Shown: positions 1 to 5,358 of the stretch, piece by piece
Numbering within the stretch: the stretch's first letter is position 1
Layout: the number at the start of each line of letters is the position of its first letter
Assembly (NCBI GenBank): GCA_030598885.1
Contig: JAUVOZ010000102.1
Span: forward strand, 1 to 7,134
Length of the DNA stretch: 7,134 bases
Origin: Anaerolineae bacterium
GTDB taxonomy: Bacteria; Chloroflexota; Anaerolineae; Anaerolineales; E44-bin32
Direction: 5' to 3'
The notes under the pieces: generated by a model
The model's input: the letters and a program-made list of their open reading frames with translations, nothing else
The model's database searches: none
Told to the model about the DNA's origin: nothing
Translations under genes and position numbers: made by a program

Positions 1-513
1 TGCCCGTCCACCCAAGCGTAATAGCGGCAACAAGTACTCCACCAGCACCGACGTGGTCGCCACCGCTCGCGCTATCGCCCAATCATAACTCTGACGGTGC
101 TTGGGCTGATGGCCAACCCGCTCCGCCCGAGCATGTACCACATCAACCCCCTTCAATTCGAGCGAACGCACCACATGGAAGCAAAATTCGGCTTTCTTAC
201 TAATCGATTCAACCAGGGTCAATTGAATTTGTGGGCAGACAATCTTGAGTGGAAGACCAGGAAAGCCTGCACCAGTGCCCACATCGATCACCCTGCCGGC
301 TGGTGTAGGGCGCATGGCCAGAATACAGGTGAGTGAATCGAGGAAGTGCTTAACCTCGATGCCCGGTAAGTCCTTAATTGCTGTAAGATTGAATCGCCGG
401 TTCCATGCCATCAACTCAGATGCGTACCAATCAAAGGCCTTGAGTTGGTGAGCGTTTAACTTTAGACCCAGTAATGATTGGGCCGTCTGGGGCAACCCCT
501 GGTAACCTGCCAC
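1..513 (-). CDS. rsmG: 16S rRNA (guanine527-N7)-methyltransferase RsmG, C-terminus cut by window edge
   Basis: RsmG (GidB) uses S-adenosylmethionine to methylate N7 of G527 in 16S rRNA; loss of this methylation is known to give low-level streptomycin resistance. The window holds the first 171 codons; family members are usually about 210-240 residues, so roughly the last quarter is missing. Visible family marks are WNRRFNLTAI at residues 37-46, VKHFLDSL at 54-61, the SAM-binding glycine loop DVGTGAGFPGLPLK at 77-90, the acidic strand end LVES at 100-103 followed by KKAEF, and YDWAIARAVA at 143-152. I chose the GTG at 513 because AGAGG lies 5 bases upstream; a GTG at 519 in the same frame lacks such spacing. 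The frame is open further upstream into the asparaginase gene but has no family match there. The gene starts 8 bases after the asparaginase stop codon, which suggests coupled translation. Nothing in the visible part looks damaged. Confidence 0.95.
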   Translation of the reverse strand, partial: MAGYQGLPQTAQSLLGLKLNAHQLKAFDWYASELMAWNRRFNLTAIKDLPGIEVKHFLDSLTCILAMRPTPAGRVIDVGTGAGFPGLPLKIVCPQIQLTLVESISKKAEFCFHVVRSLELKGVDVVHARAERVGHQPKHRQSYDWAIARAVATTSVLVEYLLPLLRLGGRA

Positions 514-518
514 TTGCA

Positions 519-523
519 CCTCT
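519..523 (-). promoter_or_regulatory. Ribosome-binding site of rsmG overlapping the asparaginase stop codon
   Basis: AGAGG on the minus strand lies 5 bases before the GTG at 513 and shares bases with the TAG stop (524-522) of the asparaginase gene. Ribosomes ending the upstream gene would uncover or reuse this site, so the two genes are probably translationally coupled. It is the reason for preferring GTG 513 over GTG 519. Confidence 0.6.
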
Positions 524-1562
524 AACTTACCCGCTCCAGGTGGAAGCAGGTGCGAACCTGGCCGACTGTCAGCCCACGATAATTGGTAAACGCCCGCGGG
601 CTAAATTCAGCCAAAGCCTCCTGTTCCTCTCCCTGTAATGCTCCAAGTCCTTCCAACACGGCCAAAGCTACGACGGTGCGCGCTCGCTGACCGCGATCCC
701 CGTCACCGATTTTGATCGCTACCCCGACGGCTGACGAGCCAGACCCGAGCGCCCCTGCGGGAATGCCAATTCCCTGGTATGCCTCGGCTCCACCCTTAGT
801 CAGCAATCGACCACCGGTAACTTCCATCAACCGGGTATCAAAACGATCCGGTCCGGCCACCATATAGGGGTTAGAGGTCATAGCGTCGACCACCTTTCGG
901 CAGGCTTCAGCCCGGTCTGCAGACAACCCCGATGAATCCATTAATCTAGCGTACGCTGTAGCTGCAGCTTGGAGCGGTACCGCGAAAGTAGGCACCGAGC
1001 AACCATCGGTACCCAACACTACCTCCCCCGGATCCAACCCGCACATCTCAGCAAAAGTTTGCAGAATAAGTTCCTGGACTGGATGGTGAGGATCAATATA
1101 GTCCGACAGGGACTCCCCTAGGAAGCGGGCCATCGCCAGCATGCCAGTGTGTTTGCCGGAGCAGTTGTGAAAATTAGGGGTGGGCTCTCGCTGCTCCTCC
1201 TTCAGACGTTGTGCGGTCTCGTGATGGTAGGGTAAGTGTACTCCGCACAATAGGTCATCCTCGGTTACTCCAACTTTACTCTGGATCGAAGCCACCGTCT
1301 GGACGTGCTCGTCAGTACCTGAATGCGAGGAGCAGATCGCCGCGATCTGCTTAGGGGAAAGGTCATAGTGAGCAGCAGCGCCGCTTTCCACTATCGGCAA
1401 TGCCTGAAAGGGCTTGGCGCTCGATCGAAGGTAGGTCACAATCTGCGGGTCGCCCCACCAGGCATACAATTTCCCAGATGCGTCTGAGACCGCCACCGCG
1501 CCATTGTGTATCGACTCGACGATATTGCCGCGTGTAAGCTCGACAACGGGTTGGTAACTCAT
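522..1562 (-). CDS. L-asparaginase II family protein (Rhizobium-type, Pfam Asparaginase_II)
   Basis: Predicted cytoplasmic enzyme of 346 residues that hydrolyses L-asparagine to L-aspartate and ammonia. It belongs to the Rhizobium etli ReAV-type family, which is unrelated to the E. coli AnsA/AnsB fold. Sequence marks, in order, are RSSAKPFQALP (46-56), with the nucleophile region Ser47/Ser48 and Lys50; SSHSGTDEHV (78-87); NCSGKHTGML (133-142), with Cys134 and Lys137; TDGCSVPTFAVPL (185-197), with Cys188; and TKGG (255-258), with Lys256. These match the serines, lysines and the Cys pair plus Lys that build the catalytic and zinc site in ReAV, so the enzyme looks intact. Length is normal for the family. 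The ATG at 1562 is preferred because AAGGA lies 8 bases upstream and family homology begins right after it (MSYQPVVELTRG). A TTG at 1622 would add 20 unrelated residues without a ribosome-binding site. No signal peptide is seen. It lies 67 bases after the MBL-fold gene and 8 bases before rsmG. The physiological substrate could be another asparagine derivative. Confidence 0.9.
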   Translation of the reverse strand: MSYQPVVELTRGNIVESIHNGAVAVSDASGKLYAWWGDPQIVTYLRSSAKPFQALPIVESGAAAHYDLSPKQIAAICSSHSGTDEHVQTVASIQSKVGVTEDDLLCGVHLPYHHETAQRLKEEQREPTPNFHNCSGKHTGMLAMARFLGESLSDYIDPHHPVQELILQTFAEMCGLDPGEVVLGTDGCSVPTFAVPLQAAATAYARLMDSSGLSADRAEACRKVVDAMTSNPYMVAGPDRFDTRLMEVTGGRLLTKGGAEAYQGIGIPAGALGSGSSAVGVAIKIGDGDRGQRARTVVALAVLEGLGALQGEEQEALAEFSPRAFTNYRGLTVGQVRTCFHLERVS

Positions 1563-1570
1563 GCTAGATA

Positions 1571-1575
1571 TCCTT
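1571..1575 (-). promoter_or_regulatory. Ribosome-binding site deciding the asparaginase start
   Basis: AAGGA on the minus strand, 8 bases before the ATG at 1562. It supports the shorter 346-residue asparaginase over an upstream TTG start at 1622. Confidence 0.6.
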
Positions 1576-1629
1576 AGTGAAGGACACTGACCAGGCAAGT
1601 GCGCTGAGGAGAGCACCTCCAACTATGCT

Positions 1630-2466
1630 TTAGGTTTCGGGTGTAGAGAGACGACTATAAAGACGCGTTAAACCTGCCTGCAATCGGAGCATCACGTGAT
1701 CCCGTCGAGCTCTAGGAATAATGAAATCTTTCATCAGCGGTGATGCATATTTAGCAGCAGCCTCTGTCGGTGCTCCCCTATCGACAAGCCTCTCCAATCG
1801 CCACGGAATTTTTCGCAGGAAGCGAGCCATGTTGTTGACATCCTCGCGCTTGATCAGCCCATCCCGTGAGGAAATCAACTTATACTCGCTCATGTGAGAG
1901 CTTCGTAAATCGTCGAGTGTATTCATCCAGGTTTCAATCTCAGCCTCACCAATGAATGGAGGTTCAGCTACCGTTACCGCATCCCCGATGAAAGCCACCT
2001 TTGCTGTAGGGAGCACCACCCAGATCGATCCCGGGGTTGGTCCAGGACGATGCCAGAGATGGATTTCGCGCTTGCCCAAATGGAGAAGAATACATTCAGA
2101 AAATGTCAAATCCGGCACCGTGTTACGCACGCCAGTGATGCGCTTTAGGTGATCTACCTCAGCACCAATGGGTCGGGTGCCACCCTTGAAGGTATCCGAC
2201 CAATTACTCATCAATTGGCGCGTCCAATCGTGGGCCACTATGGGTAGATCAAGAATCCGGGCGCCCAGTACACGATCGGGATGGGAGTCGAGCAAAATCA
2301 GATAGCGCGGTTTTCCATAATCCTCCAAGGCTGCCAGCCAGTTACGTCCATCCTCCGCACGCGGTGGACAGTCGATCAGCAACAGACCATCATTGGTGAC
2401 GATGAGGCCTTGTATTACGCCGGGATATTTGGTTTCCAGGTAAACGCCGGGGGCGATACTACGCAT
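1630..2466 (-). CDS. Metallo-beta-lactamase-fold protein with degenerate metal site
   Basis: A 278-residue protein resembling MBL-fold hydrolases. The early strands read GVYLETKYPGVIQGLIVTND then GLLLIDCPPR (about 7-36), followed by the loop that normally carries HxHxDH. Here that loop is LLDSHPDRVLGAR (58-70): His62 and Asp64 are kept, but the first His is Asp60 and the last is Arg65. The usual GHTPGS is GPTPGS (142-147), so the third-motif His is Pro143. The bridging-Asp motif is kept as FIGDAV (159-164, Asp162). The final His is not found where expected; ISSRDG (198-203) stands there. The last 70 residues are charged and probably helical, with no membrane segment or signal peptide. The fold is clear, but a normal two-metal hydrolase is doubtful; a one-metal enzyme or a binding/regulatory role is possible. 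The ATG at 2466 is chosen because GGGAG lies 5 bases upstream; ATG 2478 and TTG 2499 lack such a site. The gene starts 33 bases after the kinase stop. Substrate unknown. Confidence 0.8.
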   Translation of the reverse strand: MRSIAPGVYLETKYPGVIQGLIVTNDGLLLIDCPPRAEDGRNWLAALEDYGKPRYLILLDSHPDRVLGARILDLPIVAHDWTRQLMSNWSDTFKGGTRPIGAEVDHLKRITGVRNTVPDLTFSECILLHLGKREIHLWHRPGPTPGSIWVVLPTAKVAFIGDAVTVAEPPFIGEAEIETWMNTLDDLRSSHMSEYKLISSRDGLIKREDVNNMARFLRKIPWRLERLVDRGAPTEAAAKYASPLMKDFIIPRARRDHVMLRLQAGLTRLYSRLSTPET

Positions 2467-2471
2467 GCAGG

Positions 2472-2476
2472 CTCCC
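2472..2476 (-). promoter_or_regulatory. Ribosome-binding site deciding the MBL-fold start
   Basis: GGGAG on the minus strand, 5 bases before the ATG at 2466. The in-frame ATG at 2478 and TTG at 2499 have no comparable purine-rich sequence before them, so the shorter protein is preferred. Confidence 0.55.
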
Positions 2477-2499
2477 ATGAAGTGGGACGAGATACTCAA

Positions 2500-5079
2500 T
2501 TATATTGGGAGTGAGAAGAGAAAAGTCGATCCTTTCTTCTCCCCACTTTCCACCCAAATGCGACCTCCGTGGGCTTCGATCGCTAAACGACAAAAAGCTA
2601 GTCCAATTCCCCGACCTTTCAGGCGCGACTCCTGACCGATGCGAGAGAACTTTTCAAAAATTCGTTGTTGATCACGGGGTGGGATACCCTTCCCGCTGTC
2701 TTTCACACCGACAATAATGTGATCGTCCTTCTCCCGAACAGCGACGGTGATGTGACCCCCACCGCGTGTATGCTTAACTGCGTTCTCCACTAGGTTGATC
2801 AAAACTCGTCGGATCATATCCACATCCATCTCCACATCTGGCATGTTGGATGCAAGATCAAATTTAATCACGTGACCCTTCGCCTCCGCTGTCGGGTGCA
2901 CCTCCTCGACTGCTTCAGTGATCAAGACGTCGATAGCAGCCCGTGTCTTTTCGAGTACAGCCTGACCAGCCTCGAGGCGATCTAGATCCAGTAGCGATTC
3001 CACTAGTCTGGAGGCTCGCCGACCTGAGCGCTGGGCGATAGATAGCACCGATTGTCCCGCCTCATCATCGTCCGAGATAGAAGCTTGCATCACCTCTAAG
3101 CTAGATAGGATGTTGCCAAGTGGTGAACGTAGGTCGTGGAAGACCATCGAGATCAGATCGGTACGTAATTCGTCAAGCTCCAGACGCTCAGAGATATCTC
3201 TCAGGATCCACTGCATAAACGGTTGCTGACCGATGTCGATACGCTTAGCGTGTACCTCGATCGCCAGGGGGTGCCCTTTACTATGGTCAGCTTGGCTTTC
3301 ATAAGCCACTGTCTGCCCTGGTTTCAATTGGGATAGGTCGTCCGGTAACTGTCCGCTATCGGGACGATGAAGGCTGAGGACCGATCTACCAAGCAATTCC
3401 TTGCGGGGATAGCCCAAAAAGGTCTCCGCCCGGCGGTTGGCGTCGGTGATCGTCCCGTTGAGGTCAGTGATCAGGATCGGGTCGACGCTATCCTCAAACA
3501 AGCCGGCATAGCGTAGTTGGGCTGCCTGGATTTCGGCGAACAGTTGCGCATGGGTGATCGCGCTTCCCGCCTGGGCGGCGATACCCATCAACAATTCTAT
3601 TTGTTCCTGCATGAATTCATCCCGTAGTGGGTTTACCGCTTCCAGCACCCCAATTGTGCGCCCTTTCACCCGAATTGGGGCACCCGCGATCGCTCGCGTC
3701 TCAAAGCCAACCTGTTCATCCACTTTCCGAGAAAAGCGGGGATCCCCCCTGACATCAGGAACCACCAACGGCTCGTCGTGCTCCACAATCCAACCGGCGA
3801 CGCCTTCGCCACTCCCCAAGCGTATGCCGGTCATATTGTCGGCCACCTTCCCGCTGGCCACCTTAAACTCCAGATCCCCAGTAACCTCATCCAGCAACCA
3901 CAGTGAAGTGCCCTCCACGTAGAGCGATTCCTTGGTTTGCTGGGTAATATGTTGGAGCACTTCATCCAGGTTAAGACTGGATGTGACCACACGTGCAGTT
4001 TCTGCTAACGCGACCATGGCCTGCACCCTTCGTTGTATCTCGCCATATAGCTGCGCATTGGCCACCGCCGCTGCAGCCTGATCGGCAAATGCTGAGACCA
4101 CTTCGACCTCAGCCGAGCCATAGGCGCCCACTCGATGGCTGTCGAGGTTGAGCACGCCTACAGCATGATCACGCACCACCAATGGCGCTCCAATCCATCC
4201 GCGGATTTGACTTGTCTCCGGTAGTTCATCAATCTGAATCCAGCGGTCGTCCTGCTGGACATCATCCACCACCATCGGTTGACCAGTGGTGAGCACACAT
4301 CCCACCAGCAATTCAGGGTCCAAGGGAATTGTGAGACCGAGGACGGTCTCGTAGTCAGCGAAACCGCGGGCAGCTACCAAACGCAGTTGGTCATCCTGTT
4401 TGACAAGAATACTGGCGCTATCATAAGCGATCAATCGCTCAAGCTGCTCCAGGATTTGGGGAAAGACTAGCTCCGGGTCGATCGTCGAGTTAATCGTGCG
4501 AGCGATCTCTTGCAGGGTTGACGAAAAACGCCGGCGCTTCTGCTCAGCCGTGAATAGACGCGCCCTTTCAACCGCAATCCCCGCTTGATCAGCGATAGCT
4601 TGAAGCAAGGTCATTCCCTCTTCGCCGAAGTGACCAGCGTTAGGGTGAACCATTGTCAGCACACCAACGACCCTATCTCGCGCCACCAGAGGCACGCTGA
4701 TCGCTGAGCGGGAGATATCGTCGAATTCATTTCCGGGTTGACGCAGCCAACGATCATCATCATGCGTACTGGGCACGAAAGCCGCCTGGCGATGTTCAAA
4801 AACCCATCCAGCCAAACCCCGCTCAAAAGGATCCACCAGCCTTCTAGTCGAATTTTCGAGTACCTGACCGTTGTAAGCCGCTGCGCCTTCAGTCAGTGTG
4901 CCCTTCTCGTCGAGCACGATGATGCTTCCGCTGTGAGCGCCGACTTCCTCTAACGTCAATTGCAGAACGCGGGGTAAAAGCTCGGAAAGGTCAAGTTGCG
5001 CTGCCAGTTCGCGGCTGATCGAATAAAGTAGTTCGAGAGATGCTCGGTCACGTTCCATTGCGTTCGATTCTGCGTTCAT
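2500..5079 (-). CDS. Soluble sensor histidine kinase, GAF-GAF-GAF-PAS-HisKA-HATPase
   Basis: An 859-residue cytoplasmic kinase expected to sense a ligand or redox cue and phosphorylate a response regulator on Asp. Three tandem GAF domains lie at about 15-176, 186-346 and 357-516, each ending in the usual helix (such as ADQAGIAVERARLF). A PAS domain follows at about 521-631 (DPILITDLNGTITDANRRAE, closing with WILRDISERLE). The kinase core then shows the H-box FHDLRSPLGN with phospho-acceptor His648, the N-box NLVENAVKHT with Asn766, the G1 box DSGKGI at 794-799, the F-box IFEKFSR at 807-813 and the G2 box GRGIGLAF at 823-830, so it looks active. There is no transmembrane helix, signal peptide or receiver domain. 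None of the GAFs shows an NKFDE cyclic-nucleotide motif. GAF2 carries the protein's only Cys outside the kinase core (Cys261). The ATG at 5079 is chosen because it opens a sensible N-terminus; its ribosome-binding site is weak (GAAAGA, 6 bases upstream), and ATG 5058 or TTG 5121 cannot be excluded. No cognate regulator is present in the window, so it appears to be an orphan kinase. Confidence 0.93.
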   Translation of the reverse strand: MNAESNAMERDRASLELLYSISRELAAQLDLSELLPRVLQLTLEEVGAHSGSIIVLDEKGTLTEGAAAYNGQVLENSTRRLVDPFERGLAGWVFEHRQAAFVPSTHDDDRWLRQPGNEFDDISRSAISVPLVARDRVVGVLTMVHPNAGHFGEEGMTLLQAIADQAGIAVERARLFTAEQKRRRFSSTLQEIARTINSTIDPELVFPQILEQLERLIAYDSASILVKQDDQLRLVAARGFADYETVLGLTIPLDPELLVGCVLTTGQPMVVDDVQQDDRWIQIDELPETSQIRGWIGAPLVVRDHAVGVLNLDSHRVGAYGSAEVEVVSAFADQAAAAVANAQLYGEIQRRVQAMVALAETARVVTSSLNLDEVLQHITQQTKESLYVEGTSLWLLDEVTGDLEFKVASGKVADNMTGIRLGSGEGVAGWIVEHDEPLVVPDVRGDPRFSRKVDEQVGFETRAIAGAPIRVKGRTIGVLEAVNPLRDEFMQEQIELLMGIAAQAGSAITHAQLFAEIQAAQLRYAGLFEDSVDPILITDLNGTITDANRRAETFLGYPRKELLGRSVLSLHRPDSGQLPDDLSQLKPGQTVAYESQADHSKGHPLAIEVHAKRIDIGQQPFMQWILRDISERLELDELRTDLISMVFHDLRSPLGNILSSLEVMQASISDDDEAGQSVLSIAQRSGRRASRLVESLLDLDRLEAGQAVLEKTRAAIDVLITEAVEEVHPTAEAKGHVIKFDLASNMPDVEMDVDMIRRVLINLVENAVKHTRGGGHITVAVREKDDHIIVGVKDSGKGIPPRDQQRIFEKFSRIGQESRLKGRGIGLAFCRLAIEAHGGRIWVESGEKKGSTFLFSLPI

Positions 5080-5188
5080 GATAAGTCTTTCAATCCTGCA
5101 CACTGTCCAATTTACAAGCAAGGCGCGCCAAGCCGTAATAGGCTAACCGCGTCAAGCCGGAGGTCTTGCAGATTGTTAGAAGCTGATC

Positions 5189-5204
5189 GGCATCCTAGGA
5201 TGCC
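5189..5204. promoter_or_regulatory. Perfect 16-bp palindrome, possible operator or leader hairpin
   Basis: GGCATCCTAGGATGCC equals its own reverse complement. In random sequence of even composition an eight-pair palindrome is expected about once per 65,000 positions, so finding one in a 280-base gap is notable. It lies about 40 bases after the predicted transcription start of the kinase unit. It could bind a dimeric repressor, or fold in the RNA as a 6-pair stem with a CTAG loop. No T-run follows, so it is not a standard terminator. Confidence 0.4.
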
Positions 5205-5230
5205 CGGCACTCAGATCACTCCAACCTGAA

Positions 5231-5240
5231 GAGTGCACTC
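5231..5240. promoter_or_regulatory. Perfect 10-bp palindrome next to the promoter candidate
   Basis: GAGTGCACTC is fully self-complementary and lies just after the expected start point of the predicted promoter (-10 at 5252-5257). Its centre is 39 bases from that of the 16-bp palindrome. A 10-bp palindrome alone could easily occur by chance in a gap of this size; its position is what makes it a candidate operator half of a two-site arrangement. Confidence 0.25.
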
Positions 5241-5251
5241 ATCTTGCTCCG

Positions 5252-5279
5252 AGTATAGCACATGGATATTGAGGAGCAA
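5252..5279 (-). promoter_or_regulatory. Candidate sigma-70 promoter for the kinase operon
   Basis: On the minus strand TATACT (5257-5252) matches TATAAT at five of six positions and is preceded by TGC, giving an extended -10 element. A weak -35, TTGCTC (5279-5274), stands 16 bases upstream. Transcription would start near 5245 and leave a leader of about 165 bases before the kinase ATG. It is the best promoter-like sequence I found in this gap, but the -35 box matches only TTG. Confidence 0.4.
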
Positions 5280-5307
5280 TATTACAATCGTCAGGTTTCA
5301 TGCCCGG

Positions 5308-5322
5308 CTGGTGAAACACCAG
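5308..5322. repeat. Small inverted repeat downstream of the oxidoreductase gene
   Basis: CTGGTG and CACCAG pair over six bases around a three-base loop, 36 bases past the oxidoreductase stop. No T-run follows in the direction of transcription (CCGGGC comes next), so it is not a normal intrinsic terminator. It could still stabilise the 3' end of that transcript. Confidence 0.35.
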
Positions 5323-5358
5323 AGCTTATGATCGTCAGGAGATCTAACCGATGAACGG

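Larger units (their letters stand above)
5080..5358. other. Intergenic control region before the sensor kinase
   Basis: About 280 bases without a supported gene, between the oxidoreductase stop and the kinase start. On the minus strand it holds a small hairpin, a promoter candidate, two perfect palindromes and an untranslated leader of roughly 165 bases before the ATG at 5079. It also holds two repeated 9-mers: ATGCCCGGC at 5200-5208 and 5300-5308, exactly 100 bases apart, and ATCGTCAGG at 5287-5295 and 5331-5339, 44 bases apart. No T-run follows any hairpin, so I see no standard intrinsic terminator for the oxidoreductase gene. Confidence 0.6.

Noticed and set aside
97..451. Two overlapping plus-strand open frames
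   Set aside because: Both are antisense to rsmG, whose motifs are unmistakable on the minus strand.
1563..1629. Separate promoter for the asparaginase gene in the 67-base gap
   Set aside because: TTGCCT is the only -35-like word and no reasonable -10 stands 16-18 bases from it; read-through from the MBL-fold gene is simpler.
3554..3922. Open frame of 122 codons on the plus strand
   Set aside because: It lies antisense inside the third GAF domain of the kinase gene, its translation is rich in Ser, Thr and Pro with no known motif, and the minus-strand frame is clearly the coding one.
5216..5242. Eight-codon minus-strand leader peptide frame (MSALFRLE) with GGAG 4 bases before its ATG
   Set aside because: If the predicted promoter is right, transcription begins at or after the GGAG, so the ribosome-binding site would not be in the RNA. 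The peptide has no run of regulatory codons typical of attenuators. It would matter only if the start point is further upstream.
5308..5322. CTGGTG/CACCAG inverted repeat as a rho-independent terminator
   Set aside because: No T-run follows on either strand, and the stem has only six pairs.
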